A stretch of 64,000 bases of DNA from Ananas comosus (GCF_001540865.1 NC_033645.1:124001-188000); one strand, 5' to 3'; positions 49,193 through 61,650 are shown, counted from the stretch's first letter. Program-made: numbers and translations. The notes: generated from the sequence alone by a model not told the origin.

Positions 49193-52100
49193 TTAAGTGA
49201 TCGACTCACTCCTGTGGCTACCAGCTTCCATACATTGAACAAAGGCTTGGTCCCGACGAACGAATTGTCCCTTTACACGAGGCCGCTGCTCTGCAAGTAT
49301 CTTTCTGCTCTGGTACCGGACCTGCGAGATAAATCTTCATATTAGCAACAGTACAAATAGTTATGGTACACAAACAGAATTGTGGAAACCCCTCCAAAAA
49401 CAGAATTTTCGGCTTATCCCTATTCTAAACCATTGGAACCAATGAATTATCCTTGCAAAACTAAAGATTTTGCAAGTTTGCCTCATTAGTCTGTGTTTCT
49501 TCCAGCACAATCTACAATATCACTCATCGGTCGACAGTATATAATACATGTCTTACAATTTAAAAGGCAATGCAAAAATTGTGATATTTGGGAAGGTTTC
49601 TAGCGTTTTAGCCAATCTTAGAAAGAGATCCAAGTATCGTCTTGCGTCAAATAGAAAACGAGAAGTCCTACGATACGTATGAACTATTTCAGTTGAAAGA
49701 ATAGGTTCAACAAATGACAATATTACGATAACAAAATAACTAGAATGGGAAATAGTACTGAATCGAACCTTTTTCTCAAAGCATCTATCTTTCCTTTTCA
49801 ATCGGAATTTGTTTAAGGCCACTTCTCTTGGGCTTAAGCAATGAATCTCTGCCAGCTTATTCTCTTTGTGAGTAAATATACCCTCATTATTTGCACTTTC
49901 TGAGATGGCTTGCCCTGCACTTTCACTGGGGTTCCTGCCACTATTGCAGAAACTACTACCACTCTCAACAGCTGCAGAAGACATGTGCTTCTCTACATCC
50001 AAATGCTGTGAGGTCTCTTCCTGAATTTGCACTGAATGGTGAGCCGGGCTTTTCACACTCTGATTATCTTTGCCTTCCACTTGTATAGAGTTAACATTTT
50101 TTGGTTCGGATTGGTTTGATGAACTTGTTGGCATTGTTGCTTCTTGACAAATTGATTGGGAGTGACTCCAGAAAGGATGAGATGAATGGGGATAAAATAG
50201 GGGCTGCATAAGAGGGCCACAATCATTAACCATGCTATCGAGGGAGATGCCTCCAATTGGAATAGGAAAGGGTAGAACTCGAATAGGAGAGCAGCGAACT
50301 GCCTTTCCATCTTGAACTTTTCCATCTTGAACTTTATGCGCTTCCTCAAAATTTGGATTTGATTTTGTCCCACTACATCCTGGAGCATCACTGGCACTGG
50401 TTGAAGCTGCTACATTCCTGCTACTGTACCTGCAGGAGAATGAGAGGTACATTGTAATACAAAATACAAGAGATATATTAAATAAGATATTGTTAGACTT
50501 ATTTATTCTCAGAAAGACTAGCATATAGGACCAAACAATCTCTTATAACTAGTAAACAACATACAAACTATATCAATTTTAAGCTTTCAAATGTGATAGA
50601 AAAAAGGATAACTGCATAACATAAAAAGGATCACCACATAATATGAGGGGAATTAAACTTTGATGATTCTTTTCTGATTTATCTGTAAAAAGACCTTATA
50701 TATCAGGAATTACCAACATTATTATCTTTTTGGCAAGTCTCAACAGACTTGCAATATATCGAAATAAATCAAACTTTAAATGGTTCTTTTGCTAATTTAT
50801 CTTTCTTTATGCAACAACAGTATCCACTTGGGACCTGTACATGCAGCAGATGCAGAACTATACCGGCAAAGAGAATATCCAACCATGAACAAAGAAAATT
50901 CAAATACATGCGAGTCTAGTGTATAATTTCTAAATGAACTAACTCTTTTGCTAAAATATTACGAGATTATTAAGCCGAAAATTAGAAGTACCCTAAGGTT
51001 CTGCATTATACTAAGCCCACACAAAGAAGACTAGCAACTGTAAATCTGAGTAAGCAAAGAAACACTCACAGTGAAAAGGCAGACGAAGTGGAATGGTTCA
51101 GTGTATTCCTTTCATCATTCTCCGTCTTGTTTGCGCTACTGTACTCAAATCTTCTCAAAGACAACTCTAAATGAGGGAAGGGGCTTGTCGCAAAATTGAT
51201 GCAATTCTCTTGAGTATTTTGAATAGAATATGCGTCTCTTTGTGTGTTCTTATGTTTTGGTTGATTGTCAATCTCTCGAATTAGATCAACAACTTCTTCA
51301 GAAGCCTTCTCACATATGTTGTCCTTATGATCTGGGAATGTGCTTCGCATCACATCCTCCTTTCGAGCTGCTGCTTCATCAAAAGCACGTTTACGTAAGA
51401 CATCATTACCATGTAAATACATATAATTTAATATGCACCTTGTAAATTCAAATTTTCATACCGACCACATAAAGATGCAGCTTCTTACAAAATAACTGTT
51501 ATCTGAAGTTGAAGAGTTTTTGATTAATGAAGTTGGTTTTTTATTAGTACATTGGAAAAGAATTTCCCCCTTTTTTTTTCCCCAATACAAAGAGAAAAAA
51601 AAATGTCAGTTGAAGGGTCTTTTTGAAAATACAAATTTTGAAGGGGAACATATGCAAGTAGACGTCTGAATTTTCACATAGAACCCTCTAAATTGCAGTT
51701 TCAAACATAAGTACCCTTATGTTATATTAGAGTGTCTTCGGCTCATGAAGTTGGTTTCGTATTACAAAAGATCCTTTAACCAAATGGGGGCACATTTTGG
51801 GGCACATTTTATTTAAATACCAAAAGTAAATACGCCAGTTGAAAGGCACATCTGAAGATTTACAATTTACAAGGAAATATGAGTAAATTATCTATTTTTC
51901 ATGAGCATTTAGGTAAATATCTCAAAGATTTATACCTTCAACTTTAGGCCCATACATTGCCAAAGAGCTATCTAATTGAATACGCTCTTCGCAGCTCTGA
52001 TCCACCAGAGAGGGATCCTCATTACTAGATAGCTTATGCTCCACGAAATTTTCAACACGTCTACTCTCAGCTTCCATGTCTGACCTTGTACAAGAGCTCT

Positions 52101-54959
52101 GCACAAGAGGGGTGGCAAAAGTTGCAATGTCTACGTAAAACTCCATGACAAAATCTACACTAAAACACAATTTTGTTAGTAGTATGCAGAATCTTGTTAA
52201 ATTTAATCCTGTCGCTAGGATTGTAAAGTATAATATTTTCAATGTTTCATATTCGAATTGCATAACTAACACATATAAACTCAACAATGAAAATACTGAA
52301 TTAAATTCTAATGTATTCATTTGCTCAAAAAAATATAGGTAAAATTGATTATATTAGATAAAACCTTAGTCCCACCAGAAAGAAAAAGGACAAAGGATGA
52401 ACTCTGAAAGGTTGCATCAGGAAATAGTTTTTAACCACACAAACAATAAGACAACTATTCTCCCTGAGTCAGGTTAAAAAATAACGTGTAAATTACACTT
52501 TTGCTCCTCAAACTATGAGGCACCTAACACTTTAGTCCTCAAACTTTAATTTGTTCCAATTTCTAGCTCAAACTTTGTAAATTGTTGCAAATGAGTCCCA
52601 TTACCCCAACTTATTTGGCTAAATGTTGATAAATCAGTGACGTGGAAGTGATCTAGCATATATTAATTATTGTCACATTATCAATCACAACATTGCTGCA
52701 TCGCTTCCACATCAGCGACACATCAATCTTTAGCCAACTAAATGGGATTGTGGGAATTGATTGCAACAATACAAAAAGTTCGAGCCAGTAATTGCAAAAA
52801 TTAAAATTCAAGGATCAAAGTGTCACGAACCTCATACTTTGAGGACTAAAAGTATAATTTACCCAAAAATAAATGAAATTGACAATTTTACATCACGCAT
52901 ACTCTTTCTTCCAGTTATGAAGAGGACTGAAGAAGAGAATAGAAACTATAAAAATATGCCCGAATGTGTGGCAATACTTACTCGAGCATCACTCCCTTGG
53001 TCACTGCATTCCTTATTGTCCTGCATACAGGCAACATTTTCTTTGGAAACTTTTCCTTTCTTAGACTCAGCTCCGATTTCATGCTTTGCATGATTTTCAT
53101 CTTGATATCCCAGCGTACCACTAGGCCTGCCACTTGCCTGATAAGTCAAAGTAACAACGAGGACTTAGAGATCACAAAATTGAGGGAGAAAAAGGGTTAA
53201 AATTTATAACCCTAAATTTGATATTGATTTTGTCCTCAGTTTCAATTATAACAGTTCAGTCCCTAATGTTTGTTGTACAACAACTATTTTAAATCCTGTT
53301 AGTCTACAGCATAAAGAAACACTACATCAGCATAAGCATAAAAGTGCTGCAAAGTGAACCTTAAAGACTGCAATGTCAACAAACATTAACAATAATAATG
53401 ACATGGAAAACGGCAGTTTGATGGAAGGGCTTAATTGTCATGCAGGACAACCATCGAAGACAAAATTGCTAGAATTAAGACCTCAAAAAATGTACTTGAA
53501 ATGGAAGCCAAACTTCAAAATCCAAATTTGTACTCGAAAATAAGCCTAAAAAGGGAATCAACTGGGTCTTACGATTTGTCTTCTCCAAACATGCTGCCAC
53601 AAGTTCCTCAGTTCGTTCTTCCGAATTGGCTTAACCAGAAAGTCTGACGCACCTTTCAGCATGCATTTGAAAACCATGCTAACAGAATCATGTGAAGACA
53701 TCACTGCATAATCCACAAATAAGAACATTAGTATTATTCACATGGATACATAATACTCGGAAAAATAGAAGATACACTTTTGAGTCATACTTATAACGGG
53801 AATATTTTTGCAGGTCTCATGTTCCATTATCATGGAAAGTAAACCAAATCCGGACATCAAGGGAAGATCTACTTCAGTCAAAACAAGGTCTATACAGTAA
53901 GATTTTTCCTTCAGCATCTCCCACGCCTTCACGCCATCTGAGGCTGCAGTAACTGCCCAAATAAAGGCAACAAACAGCTAAGGTAAAAATTCAGCTTTTA
54001 CAAAAAAGGAGAAAATTGTGCAAAAATTGATCGTCTAATATGCTAAAGCATGAAAAGTCGTGTAAGTCAACAAGCACCCTCGCATGCTAAACTTCTAATG
54101 ATTGCACAGTGTTTATCAAGCTGAACAAAGCCGGGTAGGAGCAACGTGAAATGGCGAGTTAGTGGTTGCTCGACTCCCAAACATTGTATGGTAAGCTTTA
54201 TCTTCATAACTGGACCATATGCAGATCGGACAAATATCAATTATGGTAAAATATTATTTTAATGACGAGCTATTAGCGTGACCATCGAAAGATTTGATTC
54301 TTCTCTTCCTGCTTGTATTGAAACATATCATTGAAAATGAAGGCGATAGAGTTCCAAATAACCATCGATTTAGTACATCAGAGAAAATAGAAAAGGAAAT
54401 CACGCTGTTCGTCGCCAAAAATCAGTGATCGAGCCTACAAAAGGATGAAATAAGAAAAAGAAGGCAGCGACGAAGAGCAAGTGTACAAGAAAGAGCAAAA
54501 TCCCGGCGAACAAATTTGTCTCGCTCTGCAATTTAGGGCTTATCAAAAAAAGAAAACGATTTACACGAATTTTGAGCACTTCTTTATTCTCCAACCGATA
54601 GATCTTTTTCTCAAAAGAAAAATTAACAGAAATATTAAACCACAGAGAAATTAATGAAGGAAACAAGCATCAACACCAAATTCATGGCAAATTAAAACAA
54701 GAAAACACAAAGGGGGGAGAAACAAACCCCTGTAGCTACACTTCCTCAGGAGAGCGGCGATGATTTGCCGAGTCGAATCGTCCCCTTCGACGAGGAGCAC
54801 CCTCACCGGCATCTTCAGCAAAAACCTCTCCAATCTCATCACCCCATCTCCCTCCTCCACCACCTCCACATCCTCCTCCTCCGCCGCCGCCGCCGGATCC
54901 TCCATCAACATCACCACCTCCTCCTCCTCCTCCTTTCCCCTCTTCACCCCTTCCCCCAT
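49193..54959 (-). CDS. PRR7: Pseudo-response regulator, PRR3/PRR7 (PRR37/73) clade, 8 exons
   Basis: Family role: a nuclear clock repressor, in cereals also a flowering-time gene. Exons (minus): 54959-54728, 53952-53791, 53703-53573, 53137-52982, 52098-51936, about 51373-51070, 50429-49769, 49321-49193; about 645 aa. Seen: an acidic N-tail; a pseudo-receiver domain (about 52-170) with [23 protein letters not shown] (Glu about 104 where true receivers have the phospho-accepting Asp) and [15 protein letters not shown] and [14 protein letters not shown]; the clade motif LELSLRR plus [15 protein letters not shown]; and a C-terminal CCT domain (about 583-625) split by the last intron between FEKK and [23 protein letters not shown]. 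The ATG at 54959 has G at -3 and +4. The exon 6 acceptor is ambiguous by one codon. PRR37 versus PRR73 needs a tree; the symbol is the Arabidopsis relative. A foldback MITE sits in intron 4. Confidence 0.95.
52490..52864. mobile_element. Foldback MITE in PRR intron 4
   Basis: GTGTAAATTACACTTTTGCTCC at the left and GGACTAAAAGTATAATTTACCC at the right are inverted, as are CATATATTAATTATTGTCAC-region arms. It lies between exons 4 and 5 and leaves the splice sites intact. Confidence 0.7.
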
Positions 54960-55153
54960 CCCCAAATCCCCTCAAATCTCTTCGATATCTCCCCTAAGAT
55001 CCCCTCTCCTTCTTCGTCTCCTTCTTCGTCGTCGTCGAAGGAGACGAAGCAGCTCAAACCCTAGGGCGAGTTGCGTCGGAAAAATCCCGCGATCTCCTCC
55101 GCGGAAAAATCGAGCTCTAACTTCTCACTCCCTCCTCTCCTTTTTAGGGCTCG

Positions 55154-55161
55154 AAATATCT
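55154..55161 (+). promoter_or_regulatory. Evening-element-like core AAATATCT upstream of the PRR gene
   Basis: AAATATCT on the plus strand lies about 195 bp before the PRR start codon, in its leader or proximal promoter. Known: CCA1/LHY/RVE Myb factors bind the evening element AAAATATCT and its 8-base core, and PRR7-clade promoters are direct targets. Here the base before the core is G, so it is the short form. One 8-mer in AT-rich DNA could be chance. Confidence 0.35.
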
Positions 55162-55167
55162 TCGCCC

Positions 55168-55191
55168 CTCTCTCTCTCTCTCTCTCTCTCT
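55168..55191. repeat. (CT)n microsatellite in the PRR leader/promoter
   Basis: About twelve CT units (GA on the gene strand) lie some 210-230 bp upstream of the PRR start codon. GA/CT tracts are common in plant core promoters and 5' leaders. The role here is unproven. Confidence 0.85.
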
Positions 55192-55423
55192 TATTAGTTT
55201 CCGGATGGTGTGATCGCCACGTCAACAGATCCCGAGCCGCGCACCCATTGGCCCTAGTGGGGCCCGTCGCTAACGTGGCACGATCTGCGTCACTGGTTCT
55301 GATATTTACCTCTACAGCGCCATTGTGGCTCCGATGTCCTCATCGGCCTAACATTTCAAAAGCTAATATCTCGTGCACCTGGTGTATACTTTTCCACATC
55401 ATGCACCACTTTTGACCCTTGAA

Positions 55424-55426
<3 letters not shown>

Positions 55427-55464
<38 letters not shown>
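55427..55464. repeat. (TA)n microsatellite ending in an N
   Basis: About 19 TA units run into a single N at 55465, an assembly ambiguity at a repeat that cannot be spanned cleanly. Confidence 0.9.
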
Positions 55465-55465
55465 N

Positions 55466-55710
55466 CCCACTTAGCCATTTTGTATTGGACACGGTGAACC
55501 ATTCACCGTGTCCAATACAAAAATTTTGTATTGAACACGGTGAATGGTTCACCGTGTTCAATATAAACACTTGGCCCAGCCCCGCCCGCGTGGCGCTGAC
55601 GTGGCGCTGACGGGGCGGGGCCAGGGCCATTTTTGCAAATAATTTTTACACAGGGCCAATTTTAAAAAAAAAATTGTCAGGGGGCTATTTGCAAAAAAAA
55701 CCCTAAAATT
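55466..55710. mobile_element. Hairpin MITE with nested ACGGTGAACCATTCACCGT palindromes
   Basis: At 55481-55565 two palindromic units (TTGGACACGGTGAACC.. and TTGAACACGGTGAATGG..) lie one after the other and are also inverted copies of each other, so the segment can fold in two ways. The flanks GTGGCGCTGACG (twice) and GGGGCTATTTGCAAAAA match the element at 32290-32700. Confidence 0.65.
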
Positions 55711-56379
55711 ACAGACAAAATGTACAAATTTTAATAATTAATTTTTTTTTAACACCAATGCACAGATCACAATTTACTTTTATAAATAGTAACATAAAGT
55801 ACGAACGGCGATAATTTAGTTTGATAACACTAAATTATATATGTTATAATTTATTTCAATAATAAGAATTATAATTTAATAATCAACACCATTAAACATA
55901 ATTTAAAATATTTATATATTATAAAAATTAAATTCATTATTTCGAAGATTACTTTCTTACTTATCAACTCCCCAAAATATGAGCAGTTAAAATTAAATAA
56001 TTATTTAAAAATTCAAAATAGAATTTTTTTATTTTTAAATATCAAAATTGAAGATATTATACTAGTGATAGATAATTAAACCTTATTAAGTCCTTAAAAA
56101 ATGAGCAGTTCAAATTAACCAACCATTAAAAAATTAGAAATAAAGTTTTTAAGTTTAAAATCCAAAATTTGGATCTTGTTCTATTCTATTAAACAAAAAA
56201 ATTGTATAAAAATATTTAAAGTATTACTTTTTAAATTCGTTTGATCATAAAATAGATGTTTTCAGCTATTGGATAAAGCAATTTGCAGTTAGATTGATAG
56301 TGGTCCTTTAGAATTGAGTGGGTAGTTTGTTGAATAATATGATCTAACGAATAAAAATGATCAAAGAGGCAGATCTAAC

Positions 56380-56445
56380 GGCAGAAAACTTGATAGTACC
56401 AAATACTTGGTGCTATCGATAGCATTATAGCCAGACTTTACAACA
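56380..56445. mobile_element. One end of a foldback MITE (ACTATCGATAGCA family)
   Basis: GAAAACTTGATAGTACCAAAT, TGCTATCGATAGCATTATAG and CCAGACTT match the right end of 46379-46600. A left partner around 56170-56290 is too diverged to fix. Confidence 0.5.
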
Positions 56446-56507
56446 TTATTAATAATATTATATTATAGTCTAGCTCTTGTGAATTAATTAAATTATCATA
56501 ATAATTA

Positions 56508-56837
56508 GGAAAAACTTCAAATATCCTCATTGTGGTTTCGCACTTTCTCACTTTAGTATCTTATGGTTTAAAGTGTATCAAGTTAATACCATGTGGTTTC
56601 ACAATTTCTCACTTTAGTACCCTGTGGTTTAATATTTCATTAAGAAAAAAATAAAACCATAGGGTACTAACTTGATATAAAAATAAAACCACATGATACT
56701 AATTTAATACATTTTAAACCAAAGAGTACTAAAGTGAGAAAGTACGAAACCACAGAGAACTAGCTCGATACATTTTAAACCAAAGGATACTAAAATGAAA
56801 AAGTGCGAAACCATATGAGGGTTTTTGAAGTTTTTTC
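56508..56837. mobile_element. Mutator-like foldback MITE, GTGGTTT family
   Basis: GGAAAAACTTCAAATATCC at the left, TTTGAAGTTTTTTC at the right; flanks TAATAATTA and TAACAATTA agree at 8 of 9 bases. Its right part is included in the duplicated block 56718-57872. Confidence 0.8.
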
Positions 56838-57872
56838 TAACAATTATGAGGCCCTACAGGCCCATAACTCTATGATGGGATATTTTAGGCCTAGGCGATG
56901 TGAGTGCACCGGGTGCACTCACTAATTTTTTTCTATTCAAATATCAAGCACCGAAACGTGGGCCCATCAATGGTGGGCCCCACGTGTCAGCGTGACAGCA
57001 CCGTGATATATCACGGTTGATGTAAAAAGACGCTCTCGGGCTTTCTGGGGGATCGAGACGAGGCGTCAGCGGCACTGCACCCACCCTCGGCCGATATTTT
57101 TGTTGAGACGGCCACGTGGCAGTTCCTCGTCGCAAGAGGTGGGCCCCGCTCGCTAGACTCGCGCCACGTGGCCGATGGTGGAGCGGGTGGGGAGTTAGTG
57201 GATGTGAACGAGCCGTACATGTCACCCCTTTTTTTTAATTATTATTTTTATTTATTTTTTAATTTCTTTGGATACGCTACTCCGAGGGGACCAGTGCTTG
57301 GAAACGTTTCCTTTCCTTGTCAAAAAAAAGAAAAAAAGAAAAAAAAAATTTAATGCACCATTTAAATTTTATTTTATTATTAAGAGTTTTTTTTTTTTTT
57401 TTTGCTAAATTTACTTCAAACTACAGCAAAATAATAATACTAATATAATAATAATAATATAATAATAATAATAATAATAATAATAAGCATTAAATTTGAG
57501 TATCTATTTCTTACAGATTAGAATATCATTTTTTTATTATAAACTTTTTCAAAATGACTAGTTAGAAATTAGAAATTTTAATTTCTATTTTCATATATAT
57601 TGAATTGAAATTTAATTTTAACGAAATTTATCACTTAAAAATAAATTTAGTGTATATAAATCTACCTATCTATCTAATACCTAAATAATTATTGTGATGA
57701 TGGGCCATATAAAAATAAAAAATAAAAAATATATATATTTGAGGTTCGGTCACATCAAGAAACTTCTTGGTGAAACCAGACACCAACCAATGTAGCCAAT
57801 GAGAGTTCGCCACGTATCCAAATAAAAATTGAATGCCCAAACAACTTTAAATATATATCAATTATAAATTTC
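56718..57872. repeat. First copy of a 1.15-kb block repeated across a 25-N gap
   Basis: This segment, from ACCAAAGAGTACTAAAG to AATTATAAATTTC, recurs almost base for base at 57898-59023. It holds the end of a GTGGTTT foldback, a GC-rich stretch with G-boxes and an ATA-type microsatellite (57430-57486). Confidence 0.95.
56975..57172. promoter_or_regulatory. Cluster of G-box motifs (CACGTG)
   Basis: Three CACGTG cores lie within 200 bp: CCCCACGTGTC (about 56978-56988), GGCCACGTGGCAG (about 57110-57122) and CGCCACGTGGCC (about 57161-57172). G-boxes are bound by bZIP and bHLH factors. They lie about 2.1 kb upstream of the PRR start, within a GC-rich possibly transposon-derived block, so their use as a promoter is unproven. 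The second assembly copy repeats them. Confidence 0.45.
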
Positions 57873-57897
57873 NNNNNNNNNNNNNNNNNNNNNNNNN
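57873..57897. other. Assembly gap of 25 N
   Basis: Exactly 25 N bases. The same sequence occurs on both sides, so the gap most likely has negative size (overlapping contigs joined without merging). Confidence 0.98.
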
Positions 57898-59023
57898 ACC
57901 AAAGAGAGTACTAAAGTGAGAAAGTACGAAACCACAGAGAACTAGCTCGATACATTTTAACCAAAGGATACTAAAATGAAAAAGTGCGAAACCATATGAG
58001 GGTTTTGAAGTTTTTTCTAACATTATGAGGCCCTACAGGCCCATAACTCTATGATGGATATTTTAGCCTAGGCGATGTGAGTGCACGGGTGCACTCACTA
58101 ATTTTTTTCTATTAAAATACAAGCACCGAAACGTGGGCCATCAATGGTGGGCCCACGTGTCAGCGTGACAGCACCGTGATATATCACGGTTGATGTAAAA
58201 AGACGCTCTCGGGCTTTCTGGGGGATCGGAGACGAGGCGGTCAGCGGCACTGCACCACCCTCGCGATATTTTTGTTGAGACGGCCACGTGGCAGTTCTCG
58301 TCGCAAGAGGTGGCCCCGCTCGCTAGACTCGCGCACGTGGCCGATGGTGGAGCGGGTGGGGAGTTAGTGGATGTGAACGAGCCGGACATGTCACCCCTTT
58401 TTTTTATATTTATTTTATTATTTTTTAATTTCTTTGGATACGCTACTCCGAGGGACCAGTGCTGGAAACGTTTCCTTTTCTTGTAAAGAAAAAAGAAAAA
58501 AAAAATTTAATGCACCATTTAATTTTATTTATTATAAGAGTTTTTTTTTTTTGCTAAATTTACTTCAAAAATACAGCAAAATAATATACTAATATAAATA
58601 ATAATAAATAATAATAATAATAATAATAATAATAAGCTTAAATTTGAGTATCTATTTTTACAGATAGAATATATTTTTTTATTATAAACTTTTCAAAATG
58701 ACTAGTTAGAAATTAGAAATTTTAATTTCTATTTTCATTATATTGATTGAAATTTATTTTGTTTAGAATATTTATCACTTAAAAATAAATTTAGTGTATA
58801 TAAATCTACCTATCTATCTATACCAAATATTATTTGATGATTGGGCCATATAAAAAATAAAAAATAAAAAATATATATTATTTGGAGATTCGGTCACATC
58901 AAGAAACTTCTTGGTGAAACCAGACACCAAGCCAATTGTAGCCAATGAGAGTTTGCCACGTATCCAAATAAAAAATTTTGAATGCCCAAACTAACTTTAA
59001 AATATATATCAATTATAAATTTC
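57898..59023. repeat. Second copy of the 1.15-kb block, rich in 1-base deletions
   Basis: Same order and sequence as 56718-57872. The differences are nearly all missing bases in homopolymers or doubled letters (GGGCC to GGCC, TTTTAAACC to TTTTAACC, GATGGGATA to GATGGATA). That is the error pattern of unpolished long reads, not of natural divergence. Confidence 0.93.
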
Positions 59024-60747
59024 TATAGTATAATAAATTATTTATATATTTTATATTATATTATACTATATTATATTTACTTTATAATATTAATTATCAG
59101 ATATTTCACCAATTTTGTACTGTGAATAAAGTATTGGTAAGCACTAGGTGTAAGCAAAATCTTTTTTTCTTAGAATTATGGGTGCACCCTATTAATTATT
59201 ATTTATAGAAAGTGTATATTTATACATATACCACATGCCTAAAACTCTTTAATAGAGATTTTGATATTAATTCATAAAATACAATTTAAATTAGTAGGTT
59301 TTATAGATCGTATATATTTAATTAAAAATTGATATTAGAATATGGTGTAAGGAGTATTAATACTCTCTCTCTAATCAATTTTAATAAGGCAAAGGCACTC
59401 TCACCTTTATGTTGAAATAAGTTCTCTAATTTTAACTTTTAGATTAAAAAAAATATTGATAGAATAACTATCAAAACTAAATTTTGATTGAATTTTTAAA
59501 GAAAATTAATAGTTTAATATAACTTTATAAATACTAAAATTTAAAAGAACATTTATTAAAAATGTTAAAAGAACATTTTTTAATATTAAATTATTAATAT
59601 TATATATTTAAATTATCTGAAATAAATAATAATATAAAGCAGTTGCAAGGAAGAGGAACATCTTCTTCTCCGATTGAAGGGTAGAGTTGGAAAACACATG
59701 TTATCTTCTGGTTTTTCCAACTGTACTTCGACTTTCAATTTTAACTGTTAGGTAAAAAATTATTTTTAGAATAACTATCAAAATTAGAAATTTGGTTGAA
59801 TTTTTAAATAAAATTAGAAGCCTAATATAACTTTATAAATATTAAAAATGATATTTATAATAATATACTTAATTATAATTTTTTAATATTAAATTATTAA
59901 TATTATATATTTGAATGGTCTAAAATAAATAATATATGTGAGTTCCCAGTAAAGCAGCAAGTGCGAAGAACATCTTATCTTATCAGATTGACGGGTAAAC
60001 ATGTCATTTTACGGTTCTCCCAACTCTACTTTATTATTATTTTTCTCTCATTACAATTACACAAGTGTACACGATTATACTAATTCAATGGATGGGGCTG
60101 CAGGACGGCGCTGGTGGAGGAGGAAAAATGTGGTCGCCAGCCTTCCGGGAATGATACGGGATTGAAACCTTCGAACGGGCGGTAGACGTGGCAGACTGGA
60201 GGTGGTGGGAAGTTGAGGAAGTCGTGAGGAGGAAGCGCGCAACCAACGGGAAACGAAAGGTACAGTCTGGACTCTGGAGTCTGGAGTGCCGTCCATTGTG
60301 GCGAGCAGGTGTAAAATATCTGCTAGCATCAAAATATCTACTTGTCTCTGAGTCGGTTATGGTATTCTTAAAATTAAAAAATTTTCATCATTACAAATAT
60401 TCTTTCTTGAGAAATCCCACGTCCTAGATTGTGCTATTCCACCGGCCAACTTCTAAATTTCAGAGGACCACTATTATTCGAATAATATATTTAATTTGAA
60501 AAATATTGATGCCATGTAAAATATATTCCTTCATATGGTTTTAATTATTTTTAAGAAAGACATGCAAGTACTTATGCATCTACAAAAAATATCAAATAAT
60601 TATACGATCATAATATGCTACACAATCATTGACGTTTGCATCCACATAAGATAAATAAAATAAATAATACACGCATGATATACAAAAAATAAAAAAATAC
60701 CGCACAAGAACATAAAAAAAAAAAAATTGTATTGTCGATCTTGTTTT

Positions 60748-60750
<3 letters not shown>

Positions 60751-60780
<30 letters not shown>
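60751..60780. repeat. (TA)n microsatellite
   Basis: About 15 TA units in AT-rich DNA. Confidence 0.9.
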
Positions 60781-60783
<3 letters not shown>

Positions 60784-60907
60784 GATACGAGAAAATCGCT
60801 CACGTCAGCTAAGTTATTGAAAAATAATATATAGTTAATATATGTAATTATTTACTATTTATTCCTGCTAGTATTTAACTCTATCATTCATCGAGTTACA
60901 TTTTTCT

Positions 60908-61650
60908 CAGGTTAATTGCATACAGTTTTCTATAAGCATAGTGAATTAAAAATATATTCTTACAAAGTTCAATTTTTATCTCTTATTCCCACAAAAGTTC
61001 GTTGATATTCATATTTGTCCCTCTGTTTTGCTACTGTTGAAAAACTGTTTATTTTTTAACAGTAGGTAAGTGAAATGTCAATTTTGTCATCACAAATATG
61101 TCCTCTAAAAGCCCTAACTGCTATAATCGTGCATAAATATCCCCCAAAAAAATTTTCAATTGTCATATTTTTTCCCTTTGAAAGCCAATCTAATCCACCA
61201 TTATTGCAACCTCTTCTTTCATTTCTTTTCTCATAAACTTTTTTCTTTAAGTAAAGCAAGAAAAAATCATAGAAAAAATTGAATGGGCAAGCAACACGCG
61301 TTCGTGGATGAATGAATATGGAGAAATTCTTATTATGGGTTCGAAACTAGCATGAAAGAGAGAGAGGAAGAGAAAGAAGAAGAGGAAGAAGATGAAGAGT
61401 TTCCATTACTAGAATTTTGATTGAGAGAAAAAGTATAATATAAGAGGGATAAAAATATTAATTTACCTTATTGACTAATCAGGATTAAGTATTTTACCTA
61501 TGGTTAACTGAATTTTTCTAACAAATCCTAAAAGCAGGGGCATATTTGAAAAACATTAAGATTTTTACAGGCATAACATAAGAAAGTTGAACTTTGTAAA
61601 GATATATTTGAAAGTCGCTATATTTAAAGAGAGTTGTGTGCAATTAATCT
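60908..61650. mobile_element. Foldback MITE related to 17975-18386
   Basis: Left GGTTAATTGCATACAGTTTTC and right GTTGTGTGCAATTAATC are inverted, as are CTTACAAAGTTCAATTTTTATC and its partner near 61580-61600. It is longer than the copy at 17975 because of a purine-rich interior insertion (about 61265-61430). Superfamily not determined. Confidence 0.65.

Noticed and set aside
51230..51445. 71-codon plus-strand frame
   Set aside because: Antisense to PRR exon 6.
56944..57225. 93-codon frame and its copy at 58141-58389
   Set aside because: In the GC-rich duplicated block; the frame breaks between copies and has no recognisable motif.
56508..59023. Natural segmental duplication upstream of PRR
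   Set aside because: The one-sided homopolymer deletions and the fixed-size N gap favour an assembly artefact; kept only as an assembly finding.
60075..60332. 85-codon minus-strand frame with basic, Pro-rich C-terminal half
   Set aside because: No motif, no splice context and no similarity I recognise; it lies in a short GC-richer patch.
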